Origin: Ignavibacteria bacterium
Lineage (GTDB): Bacteria > Bacteroidota > Ignavibacteria > Kapaibacteriales > Kapaibacteriaceae
NCBI GenBank assembly: GCA_013204605.1
Contig: JABMNI010000076.1
Location: 18,886-82,885 of the forward strand
DNA length: 64,000 bases
Direction of reading: 5' to 3'
Shown piece after piece: positions 1-10,240 of the stretch. The translations under genes were made by a program, and so were the position numbers. The notes under the pieces were generated by a model that was not told the origin of the DNA, made no database searches, and worked only from the letters and a program-made list of their open reading frames with translations. Position 1 is the first letter of the stretch. The number at the start of each line of letters is the position of its first letter.

Positions 1-1689
1 GTGTGGGAAGTAGCCAGGAGCTTCGGCATGAACGCCATATAGTTTTCCTTTTACCAACGCCACTCTGTACGCCCCATCTGTAGGACTGCTGTGCGCCGTT
101 CCTGCACGTGTGGCTGAAGGAAGTTCTTGGTAGACCACTTCAGCTTCGATGGGCTGTTTAGTTTCGGCATTTAGTACTCGACCCTTCACCATCAACAAAG
201 GAATTGGCTTGGCAGCAGTTGGTAACGCTATAGAAAAAATATCATCACTTCCCATCGAGTTTTTTGCTGAAGAACAATAACCTGAATCTCCCTTTGCCGG
301 AACCTGAAAGAAACTATCATGTTCATCCGTATTCACACCAGTACCAAGGTTTTCAGGTGGTGACCATTTAAGCCAAGTATCATCTAATCTCCTCGTGATG
401 AAAATATCCAATCCCTTGTAGCCAGGAAGTCCATTGCTTGAGTAGTACACTGTTTTACCATCTGCTGCAATGAAGGGCCCGGACTCAAAGCCCTTGGTAT
501 TAATTACATCGCCCAGATTCGCAGGCTCAGTCCATGAGTTATCATCTTTCCGATGACAAACGTAGATGTCATTGCCACCTCTGGAATCATCTCGCTGAAG
601 TGACATTAGCATGGTTTGCCCGTCGGGAGATATATGAGAGTTGATGAATTTTCCGTTACTGTACATGTTATCAATGGGCATTGATACCGGTACGCTCCAA
701 CCATTTTTTGTACGGTTGGAATAACTCACTCCAATAACTGTGGAAGTCTTATCTGTATACACACCTTGAACAAAGAGCGTGTTCAGATCCTGCGTCATTG
801 CTATGGCAAAATTGTGTTCGTTGTTATTAAGGGGTGGACCTGCGTTCACGGCTTTCGACCAAACACCGTTCGATCCTCGAGTTGTGAAGTAAATGTCACG
901 TTTGGCTTTGTCGGTTGGGTTGATCTCGCTATTATCTCTACTAAACACTAGAATCGATCCATCGGGTGACAAACAATCCACCAATTCATGACCGGTACTA
1001 TTTACATTTGACCCGAGACTTACTTTAACAGCATTTGGGTTAGCCCCCTTCACAACCTGTATCGAATCTGGTTCCCACTGTTCAACAACAATCTTATCGA
1101 CTTCAACAGTTATCGCCTTTTGATAGATCACGCCTATTCCATCGCCACCTATGTACACGTTCGAGCCCCAAGTTCCGCCAGCATATTTTCCGTTGACCCA
1201 ACAAGAAAGCGCGTCATTTTCCTTTATCACTTCCAGTGTATTCCACTCATCCATACCTTTTGGTGCACTAAGCTTTGCCCATACTTCTTCGTCTTGATAA
1301 TCGCCATTCTTAAAACGACCGAAGCGTGACCACTTATTTGTAGATATCAAGAATTGCTGATGATTGTCGTTGTCGGCAGCAAAGAATACTAGTCCAAAAC
1401 CATTTTCACTACTACCATCAGTTTGCCGAATTCTCATTGAAATAGAGAAATTCATCTTCATGTTTATAGGTACTTTGATTGCAAAAATATTAAAGTCCGC
1501 GTCGTCCTCGTCATTTATTCTATAAACCCCATCTTCGATATTCAAGGTTGCATTTCCATCACGAGTTTCTCCAACTTTCCAACTATTGATATTATTGTTG
1601 AAGTCTTCGTTAAGCAAAACTGTTCGTTGTGCCGAGGCAGTAGATGCAATCGCAGCCAGTACAATAAACATAATACCCACACCGCGCAT
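1..1689 (-). CDS. PD40/TolB-like repeat surface protein, partial (C-terminus beyond window)
   Basis: The minus strand stays open from an ATG at 1689 to the window edge, 563 codons. Residues 1-20 look like a signal peptide (MRGVGIMFIVLAAIASTASA). Residues about 26-190 resemble a LamG/jelly-roll-type domain (NEDFNNNINSW). Residues about 215-480 hold WD40-like PD40 repeats of the type LSPDGSILVFS, ISPDGQTMLMS and AADGKTVYYSSNG. From about 495 a carboxypeptidase-regulatory-like fold begins (VKGRVLNAETKQPIEAEV). In Bacteroidota this order usually ends in an OmpA peptidoglycan-binding domain, which would lie left of the window; that is inference. GGAG sits about 7 nt before the chosen ATG. An in-frame ATG at 1722 is the alternative start. 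Confidence 0.8.
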   Translation of the reverse strand, partial: MRGVGIMFIVLAAIASTASAQRTVLLNEDFNNNINSWKVGETRDGNATLNIEDGVYRINDEDDADFNIFAIKVPINMKMNFSISMRIRQTDGSSENGFGLVFFAADNDNHQQFLISTNKWSRFGRFKNGDYQDEEVWAKLSAPKGMDEWNTLEVIKENDALSCWVNGKYAGGTWGSNVYIGGDGIGVIYQKAITVEVDKIVVEQWEPDSIQVVKGANPNAVKVSLGSNVNSTGHELVDCLSPDGSILVFSRDNSEINPTDKAKRDIYFTTRGSNGVWSKAVNAGPPLNNNEHNFAIAMTQDLNTLFVQGVYTDKTSTVIGVSYSNRTKNGWSVPVSMPIDNMYSNGKFINSHISPDGQTMLMSLQRDDSRGGNDIYVCHRKDDNSWTEPANLGDVINTKGFESGPFIAADGKTVYYSSNGLPGYKGLDIFITRRLDDTWLKWSPPENLGTGVNTDEHDSFFQVPAKGDSGYCSSAKNSMGSDDIFSIALPTAAKPIPLLMVKGRVLNAETKQPIEAEVVYQELPSATRAGTAHSSPTDGAYRVALVKGKLYGVHAEAPGYFPH

Positions 1690-1739
1690 TGAATCTCCGT
1701 TGAGAAATTTGAAATAGTTCATTTCAGTTGTACAATAAA

Positions 1740-2327
1740 TTATTGGCTGTTGCTCAACAATTGTTCAATATCAGGTAGAATGTCTGTTAATGGTTCTGCC
1801 CTACTCCCATACCTCTTAACTATTTTCCCGTTCGTGTCGATGAGAAATTTTTCGAAATTCCATCTGATGGGTCCGGCGAGTTCCTGCTTACCACCTCCGC
1901 TGGTCAGATATGAGTACAAAGGGTGCGCATCATTGCCATTCACAACCAGCTTTGAAAACAAGGGAAAGGTTACGTTGTATTTGGATGAGCAAAAGATTTT
2001 GATTTCTTGATCGGAGCCGGGCTCTTGCTCGCCGAATTCATTGCTCGGAAATCCAAGGACCACAAAGCCCCTTTCCCGCAATTCTTCATACATATTTTGA
2101 AGTTGCGAGTACTGCTTTGTGTATCCGCAAAAAGAAGCAACATTTACGAGTAGCACTACCTTGCCTTTATACTCGCTAAGAGATTGCGTTACACCATCGA
2201 TGGTAGTGACAGAAAAAGAATGGACGTTTTGTTGTGATACCATTGATTGAGTTCCGAGAGATAGTAGGAAGAGTAGAGTGACAAATTTGTGTAGCATGGT
2301 TTTCCACGAAGAATAATGTTGCGTCAT
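1740..2327 (-). CDS. Glutathione peroxidase-family thiol peroxidase, exported
   Basis: Thioredoxin-fold peroxidase that reduces hydroperoxides. All four family active-site residues are visible: Cys67 in ASFCGYT, Gln101 in FGEQEPG, and Trp156-Asn157 in WNFEKFLID. It is a Cys rather than selenocysteine enzyme, so thioredoxin is the likely reductant. The N-terminus has a hydrophobic stretch (FVTLLFLLSLG), probably a signal peptide. An internal Met11 (2297) is a possible alternative start that gives a cleaner leader. It lies downstream of mnmM on the same strand. A perfect inverted repeat (2339-2357) lies between the two genes. Confidence 0.9.
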   Translation of the reverse strand: MTQHYSSWKTMLHKFVTLLFLLSLGTQSMVSQQNVHSFSVTTIDGVTQSLSEYKGKVVLLVNVASFCGYTKQYSQLQNMYEELRERGFVVLGFPSNEFGEQEPGSDQEIKIFCSSKYNVTFPLFSKLVVNGNDAHPLYSYLTSGGGKQELAGPIRWNFEKFLIDTNGKIVKRYGSRAEPLTDILPDIEQLLSNSQ

Positions 2328-2338
2328 AATTAGTTTAT

Positions 2339-2357
2339 CGACAAACTACGTTTGTCG
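2339..2357. promoter_or_regulatory. Perfect hairpin at the 3' end of mnmM
   Basis: Arms CGACAAAC and GTTTGTCG match perfectly over 8 bp around a TAC spacer, overlapping the last codons and stop of the mnmM-like gene. No T-run follows on either strand, so it is not a standard intrinsic terminator. It could be an mRNA-stability hairpin or a protein site between this gene and the peroxidase gene. Confidence 0.4.
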
Positions 2358-2915
2358 CCTGACAACAAACACAATTGGCGGCTTGCCTTGTTGATTAATG
2401 AACTGCGTTTCAGTGATAGTATATTTTTCTTGACTCCAACTTGCTAACTCATTTCTTACTGATTCGAGTTCCTGTTCACCGTAGGCATGACGGTAACAAA
2501 CAATGGTGATAATTCCGTTTTCGGTTAATAGTAACTGCGCATTGAGCAATGCAGAAACGGTGCTTTCGAGTTGTGTGAAAATACTCTTGTCGCCACCTGG
2601 CAAATATCCGAGATTGAACGTTATAGCACTTACTAAACCTTGAACGTGTTGCGGTAGTGTTTCTAACATCAGCGAATGACTTTTTAGAAACAGCGTGTGA
2701 TTTGCAGATGCACCGGAAAGCCGGGCCTGCGTTACATCAAGCGCAACTTGCTGGATGTCGAAGCCATACACATGGCCGTGAGCACCTGCTAGCTCGGCTA
2801 GCAAGGCGGTGTCCCGACCGTTTCCAATTGTGGCATCCACCACGGTGTCGCCCAACTGCACGTGCGAACGCAGTAGGCTGTGAACGTATTCGACAGCATT
2901 TTTAATACTCGACAT
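2346..2915 (-). CDS. mnmM: tRNA 5-aminomethyl-2-thiouridine methyltransferase (MnmM/YtqB family)
   Basis: 189-residue class I SAM methyltransferase. Motif I is VDATIGNGRDT (residues 26-36), then a motif with the acidic residue that binds SAM ribose (GFDIQQ). The family signature NLGYLPGGDK is at 101-110, followed by a late strand IVCYRHAYGEQE. These match the former 'rRNA methylase' family (PF06962), now known as MnmM, which makes mnm5s2U34 from nm5s2U34. The ATG at 2915 follows AAGGGA and lies directly after the upstream stop. A longer frame to 2981 would overlap the upstream gene by 65 nt and is less likely. Its upstream neighbour is an MnmC-oxidase-like enzyme, which fits the same pathway. 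Confidence 0.8.
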   Translation of the reverse strand: MSSIKNAVEYVHSLLRSHVQLGDTVVDATIGNGRDTALLAELAGAHGHVYGFDIQQVALDVTQARLSGASANHTLFLKSHSLMLETLPQHVQGLVSAITFNLGYLPGGDKSIFTQLESTVSALLNAQLLLTENGIITIVCYRHAYGEQELESVRNELASWSQEKYTITETQFINQQGKPPIVFVVRRQT

Positions 2916-2916
2916 T

Positions 2917-4011
2917 TTATCCCTTGTTTTCCGGCCACCACTGTTGTGCGTCGATTTCTGTGTTGAGTGGCGTGGCGTCAAAAATATGACGTATCAACTG
3001 ATTACACACCCACGGACCCTGCAATGTTCCTTTTGCGCCGAAGCCGGTACAAACATATTGATCTTTGAAATCGGGATGGCGTCCGGCAATGGGGCGTTTC
3101 AACCCTGTAGACGGTCTAATTGCTGCCCTTTGGCGCAGCACACTCACCTTGCTACCCAACATACTCTCCGCATCAGTTTGCAGGGTAACCCGCGCTTTGT
3201 CAGTTATCACTTCCGAGACATCATCCCAATCGTTGGTTGCACCAATTCGAATTTCGCCGTTCGGCATGGGAACAATCCACGTTCCAGCATTTAACACATT
3301 TACGAGTGCTGCGCCAGGTGCTTCGCTATCCATCGAGTTACCAATCATAGCATCTAAAATTTCACCCTTCGAGGTTTCAACTGGTAGCCAATTCCAACGT
3401 TCATCTTGCAAAATTTTGTACCCAGTGCAGGTCACGGTCGGAATTTCAGCTGCACTTGCAGTTCGGCTTGCAACTAAGCTTGCTTCAGTGTTTGCGAAAC
3501 ATTCCGTGCGCGAAATGTGTCCACCGTTTGCAACTATGAGTCTCTCGATGCTCTCCAAAAACAGCGGCAAGTTCACCACGGCTGCATCGTTTGTTGAAAA
3601 TCCACCGAACGGAAAACTGATACCGTTGTGAAAACCACTCTCTACAAATTGGTGTTGAATGCCCGACAGCTCATTTCCTGCTGCTCGCTTTTCATAGTAC
3701 TCGCGCTGCTCTACATTCTTAAAAATTCGCAGTAACTCTACTGTCCTAATCAGTTCAACTTTCTCACCGAATTGCATCAGTACCTGTTGCTCGACATCGC
3801 GGTACGCGATTAACGACTCCGCAAACAACTCCGCAAATTTCCACGATGGCTTTACACGTTGTCCGGTGATTGGCGTAATGAGTCCCGCCGCAATTCTCGT
3901 TGAACTCTCTGAATTGTACACATCAAACGCATGCACAATGCAACCACGCTTCATCAGCCAGTAGCTGGTCCATGCTCCGGCAAGCCCCATTCCAATCACA
4001 TTGAAAATCAT
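2917..4011 (-). CDS. FAD-dependent oxidoreductase resembling the oxidase domain of MnmC
   Basis: 364-residue DAO-superfamily flavoprotein with an N-terminal dinucleotide-binding motif (VIGMGLAGAW, residues 5-14). The C-terminal GFGAKGTLQGPWVCNQLI, followed by PLNTEID, resembles the ALGSRGLCSAPLCAEIL and PIPMD region of the E. coli MnmC oxidase domain. MnmC converts cmnm5(s2)U34 to nm5(s2)U34. The ATG overlaps the tcdA stop as ATGA, and mnmM follows directly, so the three should be cotranscribed and translationally coupled. The MnmC role rests on remembered similarity plus context. A glycine or D-amino-acid oxidase is the main alternative. Confidence 0.7.
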   Translation of the reverse strand: MIFNVIGMGLAGAWTSYWLMKRGCIVHAFDVYNSESSTRIAAGLITPITGQRVKPSWKFAELFAESLIAYRDVEQQVLMQFGEKVELIRTVELLRIFKNVEQREYYEKRAAGNELSGIQHQFVESGFHNGISFPFGGFSTNDAAVVNLPLFLESIERLIVANGGHISRTECFANTEASLVASRTASAAEIPTVTCTGYKILQDERWNWLPVETSKGEILDAMIGNSMDSEAPGAALVNVLNAGTWIVPMPNGEIRIGATNDWDDVSEVITDKARVTLQTDAESMLGSKVSVLRQRAAIRPSTGLKRPIAGRHPDFKDQYVCTGFGAKGTLQGPWVCNQLIRHIFDATPLNTEIDAQQWWPENKG

Positions 4012-4733
4012 TTTACTTCCATTACGGAGCGCACAATTACGCTGGCGCAGGCACCGGCAAATGCGGCAGGTAGGTACGAAATAGTTCCAAACGAAGAGCG
4101 CTTGTAGTTGAGTCCGTCAGTAAACATCATCGACTCTTCATCCACTTCTTCAAGCGAGTATACCGCAGTAATTCCGCCCACTACCCCACCCTTGCGCAGA
4201 CGCTTGCGCACGTATCGCGCAAGGTTACATTTCTGCGTTTTGTAAATATCATCTACTCTAATTCTTGTGGGGTCCACTTGGCCCCCTGCCCCCATTGAGC
4301 TAACTACCTTCATTCCAAGTTTATACGCGGTCACAAGTAAATACACTTTGGGCGTAAGCGAATCAATTGCATCCACCACCCAGTCGAAACGCGAAGTAAG
4401 AATTCGATCAATTTTTTCGGGCGTTGAAAATTCACGCAAGGCGACAATTCGCAGGTCGGGATTAATCTGCTGCAGACGCTCGCGCATAACGTCTACCTTG
4501 TACAGTCCCTCCGTAGTGACAAGTGCGGGCAGTTGCCGATTTCGATTAGTCGGTTCAATCACGTCACCGTCTACAATCGTAATGCGTCCCACGCCGGCAC
4601 GCACCAAAAACTCTGCAGCAAACGAACCCACACCGCCCATACCCATAACCAGCACATGCGTAGCAGCCAACCTTTTGGCCGCATTATCACCAATCAACAA
4701 ACGCGTTCGGGACTGCCATCCCGAATCGGTCAT
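4008..4733 (-). CDS. tcdA: tRNA threonylcarbamoyladenosine dehydratase (TcdA/CsdL, ThiF fold)
   Basis: E1-like ThiF-family enzyme of 241 residues that cyclises t6A37 to ct6A37 in tRNA using ATP. Visible motifs are the ATP-binding GMGGVGSFAAEFL (31-43), VDGDVIEPTNRNRQ (54-67) carrying the conserved N/R residues, and VVDAIDS. Length fits TcdA better than longer MoeB or ThiF proteins. The ATG at 4733 overlaps the upstream TGA as ATGA, like the other junctions in this operon. A longer frame (start 4775) would run into the TatD-like gene and is less likely. It is part of a four-gene overlapping chain with TatD-like, MnmC-like and MnmM genes. Confidence 0.85.
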   Translation of the reverse strand: MTDSGWQSRTRLLIGDNAAKRLAATHVLVMGMGGVGSFAAEFLVRAGVGRITIVDGDVIEPTNRNRQLPALVTTEGLYKVDVMRERLQQINPDLRIVALREFSTPEKIDRILTSRFDWVVDAIDSLTPKVYLLVTAYKLGMKVVSSMGAGGQVDPTRIRVDDIYKTQKCNLARYVRKRLRKGGVVGGITAVYSLEEVDEESMMFTDGLNYKRSSFGTISYLPAAFAGACASVIVRSVMEVK

Positions 4734-5383
4734 TGGTTGAATACGGTCTTGAAATTCGAGAGCTGGATTTTGCATAATTCATCGGTAGAAATTTTTCGCA
4801 GTTGCGCCACTTGGCCATACAATTGTTCAATCGAAGTCGCGACGTCATTATCCGTTTCCAAAAACATTCGGTCGGCCGGAAGTTTCATACACACTTCATG
4901 CACCTTCGAATTATTCTGCATCAAAAAAGTTCCCAACGATACATACAAATCATTATCAATCATCTGTTCGGCCAAACCCACACTTTTGTTGAACCCGTGA
5001 ATAATCCACGGAGCCGTAGCACTCGTATATTTTCTAATTCGCAACAAATCCGCGAATGCCCTCACGCAGTGTATGATAAGGGGCTTTCTGGTTCGCTCAC
5101 TCAATTCAACATGCCACTCAAACACTTCACATTGATAACCCATTGAACCACCTTGCAGTGGATCTAAACCGCACTCTCCAATTGCAATAACATTGTCTTG
5201 CTCAGCGGCTGACGGCACTTCATCATACAAGTGCGATACGTCGGTGGGTGTATCCCACGGATGAATTCCAACCGAACAGAGTCGCGTGGAATCTAGCGCG
5301 TCAAGGTGATGCGCATTCACATTCAGAACTGCCAAAACATTCTCATTCTCTGTCGAATGATGGCAGTGTACGTTTACGTACAT
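4730..5383 (-). CDS. TatD-like metal-dependent hydrolase
   Basis: 217-residue amidohydrolase-fold protein. It keeps NVHCHHS near the N-terminus (where TatD has DxHxH), SVGIHPWD, IGECGLD, PLIIHCVRA, WIIHGFN and a late FLETD. These are the TatD signature positions for the metal-binding His, Glu and Asp residues. It is shorter than typical TatD (about 260) and starts with NVHCH rather than DTHCH, so one metal ligand is altered. The family includes DNases and tRNA-end-processing enzymes, and the tRNA-modification neighbours fit the latter. It is the first gene of the overlapping operon. Confidence 0.75.
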   Translation of the reverse strand: MYVNVHCHHSTENENVLAVLNVNAHHLDALDSTRLCSVGIHPWDTPTDVSHLYDEVPSAAEQDNVIAIGECGLDPLQGGSMGYQCEVFEWHVELSERTRKPLIIHCVRAFADLLRIRKYTSATAPWIIHGFNKSVGLAEQMIDNDLYVSLGTFLMQNNSKVHEVCMKLPADRMFLETDNDVATSIEQLYGQVAQLRKISTDELCKIQLSNFKTVFNQ

Positions 5384-5431
5384 TCAAATAGCTCTAGGGT
5401 AGTTGTTGGATGTTTTGTTTGGCTCTAAAAT

Positions 5432-6319
5432 ATGGACATCACGCCGATCGCAGGTACAATTCATTATAATTGCAGCAAGATGATACAACCTGAGTTATTT
5501 AAAAGCCATTTGCGTCCGTATAAATGCGATGATTTAGTCCGCCTCGGCCACCCCGGATCCGACGGCGGCTACATAGCACCCATGGAATGTGTAATGTCCT
5601 CGAATGTGCTAATCTCGATGGGTATCAGTGACGATTGGACGTTCGACGCGGACTTCCTGAATCGTAATAGCAATGGGCGTGTAATCGGGGTCGACCACAC
5701 AATTAGTGGGCGGACCTTTGTTCTAAAATCTATCAAGCACACGCTAAAATCAATGCTATATGGCTTATTGCTTAACCGAGGTAAAGCTGCCAAGCACAAA
5801 GCCCGCGCCCAATTTTTCGGAACCTACTTCACCATCTACGCAGCCCCCTCCAAACACCTAAAACTCCGCGTGGCTGCAACAGATTCACCAGGTACTATTT
5901 CGTTCACCTCGCTCATGAAACTCACAGAATCCACTGCTCCGAATTCCGTTTTTGTGAAGTGCGACATCGAAGGTTCTGAATACGAAATCATCGATCAAAT
6001 TTTGCAGTCGAGCGCCATTATAAACGGTCTAGTAATTGAGTTTCATCATCTCGATACCATGACCGACACATTTAACACGGCAATTCGCGACCTCCTCACG
6101 GCATTCACTATTGTGCACATTCACGGCAATAATTTTGGCAATTACATTGCAGCTTTAGACTTCCCCGACGCCGTAGAAATTTCGTTTATCAACACAAGTC
6201 TTTTCGAAAAGGGTCTGCACGGTCAACCCCCAGCACTCTCCAATTCCGCCTATCCTGTTAAGGGGCTCGATGTTCCAAACAATCCGGAGTTAGCAGATTT
6301 CCCCATCAATTTTACGTAG
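5432..6319 (+). CDS. FkbM-like SAM-dependent methyltransferase
   Basis: 295 residues. The C-terminal half carries VFVKCDIEGSEYEIID, matching the FkbM-family motif (K-x-D-x-EG-x-E), followed by LVIEFHHLD. The N-terminal part has a GHPGSDGGYIAP segment and a LISMGISDDWTFDADF segment, as in related sugar or lipid methyltransferases of surface-polysaccharide loci. The substrate is unknown. It diverges from the TatD-like gene across 48 bp. Met17 (5480) is a possible alternative start. The motif AGCCCCCT occurs inside it and again overlapping its 3' end. Confidence 0.6.
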   Translation: MDITPIAGTIHYNCSKMIQPELFKSHLRPYKCDDLVRLGHPGSDGGYIAPMECVMSSNVLISMGISDDWTFDADFLNRNSNGRVIGVDHTISGRTFVLKSIKHTLKSMLYGLLLNRGKAAKHKARAQFFGTYFTIYAAPSKHLKLRVAATDSPGTISFTSLMKLTESTAPNSVFVKCDIEGSEYEIIDQILQSSAIINGLVIEFHHLDTMTDTFNTAIRDLLTAFTIVHIHGNNFGNYIAALDFPDAVEISFINTSLFEKGLHGQPPALSNSAYPVKGLDVPNNPELADFPINFT

Positions 6320-6364
6320 CCCCCTTTACGCTAAAGTACACGTCACACTATGGAGAAAAGAAGC

Positions 6365-6389
6365 AACTGGTCACATATTGTGACCGGTT
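6365..6389. promoter_or_regulatory. 25-bp near-perfect palindrome, candidate operator or mRNA hairpin
   Basis: GGTCACA and TGTGACC face each other across a TAT centre. The symmetry continues outward as AAC.GG and CC.GTT, giving 25 bp in all. It lies in the 220-bp gap between two convergent genes (ends at 6319 and 6541) with no T-run beside it. A dimeric regulator site or a structured 3' UTR are the options. Nothing else recognisable was seen in the gap. Confidence 0.45.
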
Positions 6390-6540
6390 CTCAACACTCA
6401 AACATTCCTCTAGCTTACCTCATGCTTTCACAGAGCATGGAGTAGCCTTTTCATTATCATTGACAAATTGAAAGTGTGCCATATCAGTGCATCACTCCGC
6501 AATCCCTCGAACACTTCCTAGAAACTCTAAAGATTGATTG

Positions 6541-8061
6541 CTACTGAATTCGTATTGCGCATTCACCCACCACTACCCAATGCGGACCCACCAGTAGACT
6601 GCCTGGGTCGACAATTCTTAACGAGCTAGACTTTTCTATCTTAGCAAAACCTACTAACCCACCCTTGATATCGTAGATAGGCGCAGAATTTGAACCGTTG
6701 CATTTCAGTGGCGTTCTAACCTCCCAATATCCGACAAACCGAGTAGCGGTAATGGTTGATGTAGACCCTGAATCACTTGACAAATCTTTGAATACGTTTG
6801 TCATAACTCTGCCCGTTGTTAAAAATAGATCCAGCACGTTCTTGTTCTTTCCAGAACTTTCAAATTCTGCTAGATACGATACCACAAAATCTTCCAGTCC
6901 ATCACCGTCTAAATCTGGAGTAAGCGTGGCATTGTTGAAGCCACCACCACTTGGACTGGCAGCCGCACCATTTGCCAATCCCAAAGGCTCACGAAACAGG
7001 TTGTCGGTATTCGATATCTTGGAGTATTGAATTGCTGCTCGTTTTGATCCATCGTTTTCATACCGATACGCAAGCAACAGCATTGCGCGAGAAGCGTCCA
7101 TCACGACAGGCCTCATCCCTTGGCTTCGTTTTTGACCATAAATGTCCTGTTCTGCTAGGTTGACATGCCCGTTACCAACCCACTCAGCAGATGGCAGAAA
7201 TTCTAGGAGCGCCGTAGGGGTTACTTTTAAAAAGCGACCATCAGTAAATGAATCAGTACCCACCCACCAAACAGTATCCGCGCGGATAACTGGTGAGAAG
7301 TACGAAAAGCCGCGCTCGGGACGAATATCCTGAAGGATATTCGTGCGTATTGTATCTCGTCGGGCTCTAAGGTCCGCACTATCCAGCTCGAGAAGTTGGT
7401 ATCGAATGTAATCTTTGTTTCCATCGTTCTTCCAGATTGCTCGCAACACACAGAACCTACCGCCAAGCTTGCCGAGGGCAATGAATTGGTCGTCCGTGTT
7501 AGGCACTCCATTTTCGTCGATCTTGACAATGCTTAGCACTGCCAGTGGGTCGATTGAGTCACCGTATCTTATGCTTACTCGGTCTTCAAAAGACCCATAG
7601 AAGTCATCATTAACGCCATCACCATCCATGTCTCCTTGGTAAAAATGGGTCTTACTCATACCCGTGCCTATCCCACTCTCTGCTGTTGGAATCAATAGTT
7701 TTTCAATCGGGGTGAAAGCGTCGAAGATAAAAGCGCCAGAGTTGGTATTATGGGTACCCACGTAATCTGTATAACCATTACCATTGACATCACCTTTTCC
7801 AGTAAGCAGCCAAAAGCCAAGTTGCCGCTCGTATGGCATTGAAGTCGGATTCAATGTTGTCAAGTCGTACATCGGGAATGCTGTTGTTTTTGGGATGCCA
7901 GGCATGCCACGAATCTGAATAAGCGGAGGTCCACCTGGAACCTGCACAATCAAAGTACCAATCTCAACATCCCAGATGCGCACCGCTGGTTCCCAGGTCT
8001 GGGAGGTGACGATGGTTGATGCCATTTGTAGGCAACAAAAAAGAGAAATCCAGAATTTCAT
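6541..8061 (-). CDS. Secreted protein with FG-GAP/VCBS-type calcium-binding repeats
   Basis: 506 residues with a signal peptide (MKFWISLFCCLQMASTIVTS). It has at least three integrin-alpha-like D-rich loops: GKGDVNGNGYTDYV, GDMDGDGVNDDF and PDLDGDGLEDFVV. These calcium-binding loops mark FG-GAP/VCBS beta-propeller proteins, usually outside the cell. I saw no clear T9SS sorting domain at the end (GSLLVGPHWVVVGECAIRIQ). No specific function is assigned. It lies downstream of the groEL terminator on the same strand and is probably transcribed separately. Confidence 0.6.
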   Translation of the reverse strand: MKFWISLFCCLQMASTIVTSQTWEPAVRIWDVEIGTLIVQVPGGPPLIQIRGMPGIPKTTAFPMYDLTTLNPTSMPYERQLGFWLLTGKGDVNGNGYTDYVGTHNTNSGAFIFDAFTPIEKLLIPTAESGIGTGMSKTHFYQGDMDGDGVNDDFYGSFEDRVSIRYGDSIDPLAVLSIVKIDENGVPNTDDQFIALGKLGGRFCVLRAIWKNDGNKDYIRYQLLELDSADLRARRDTIRTNILQDIRPERGFSYFSPVIRADTVWWVGTDSFTDGRFLKVTPTALLEFLPSAEWVGNGHVNLAEQDIYGQKRSQGMRPVVMDASRAMLLLAYRYENDGSKRAAIQYSKISNTDNLFREPLGLANGAAASPSGGGFNNATLTPDLDGDGLEDFVVSYLAEFESSGKNKNVLDLFLTTGRVMTNVFKDLSSDSGSTSTITATRFVGYWEVRTPLKCNGSNSAPIYDIKGGLVGFAKIEKSSSLRIVDPGSLLVGPHWVVVGECAIRIQ

Positions 8062-8129
8062 AATTGATACTTTAGAACTGCGTATCGGTGAATCAGGAAG
8101 TTAAAGATAAACGGCGTTGGAAGGGGCAC

Positions 8130-8168
8130 AAAAAAAAAAACGGTTGGACAGCGTAAGCCATCCAACCG
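8130..8168 (-). terminator. Intrinsic terminator of groES-groEL
   Basis: Read on the minus strand, an 8-bp perfect stem (CGGTTGGA / TCCAACCG) with a 12-nt loop is followed by 10 or more T. It lies 24 nt beyond the groEL stop codon. Confidence 0.85.
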
Positions 8169-8191
8169 TTGTAAAATTCTTGTTAAGAATC

Positions 8192-9838
<1,647 letters not shown>

Positions 9839-9858
9839 TTAAAATTTTTTAAACTTGA

Positions 9859-10158
9859 TTACTTGATGATCGCAAAAATGTCTGCTTCACGCATAATCAA
9901 ATACTCGTCGCCTTCCATATTGATCTCAGTACCGGCATATTTGCCGTACAAAACCTTGTCACCAATTTTCACTTGCAGTGGCGTAACTTTTCCTTCGTCA
10001 CTTTGCTTGCCCGTTCCAACCGCAATAATTTCACCTTGCATTGGCTTCTCTTTAGCTGTGTCTGGAATAATAATTCCACCTTTCGATACTTCATCCGGCT
10101 CGGAAGCTTTTACGATAACTCTATCGTGAAGAGGGGTAAGATTCATGTTGTTCTCCAT
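9859..10158 (-). CDS. groS: Co-chaperonin GroES (10 kDa)
   Basis: 99 residues. Typical GroES motifs are [11 protein letters not shown], the mobile loop ([18 protein letters not shown]), [12 protein letters not shown] and [16 protein letters not shown]. It caps the GroEL ring. The upstream leader carries a perfect CIRCE element, so HrcA repression is expected. It is the first gene of the groES-groEL operon. Confidence 0.98.
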   Translation of the reverse strand: MENNMNLTPLHDRVIVKASEPDEVSKGGIIIPDTAKEKPMQGEIIAVGTGKQSDEGKVTPLQVKIGDKVLYGKYAGTEINMEGDEYLIMREADIFAIIK

Positions 10159-10213
10159 AAAATTTGATTGTTAGAAATTGTTGGTGTATTCAAGAGTCGC
10201 CGTTGACGACTGT

Positions 10214-10240
10214 TTAGCACTCTTCTTGTAAGAGTGCTAA
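10214..10240 (-). promoter_or_regulatory. CIRCE operator (HrcA-binding site) upstream of groES
   Basis: Perfect consensus: TTAGCACTC, nine bases, GAGTGCTAA. It lies about 56 nt before the groES ATG. CIRCE is the known operator for the heat-shock repressor HrcA; hrcA itself is not in the window. Confidence 0.97.

Noticed and set aside
3065..3631. Long open frame on the plus strand opposite the FAD oxidoreductase
   Set aside because: Antisense shadow of a well-supported gene; no domain or ribosome site.
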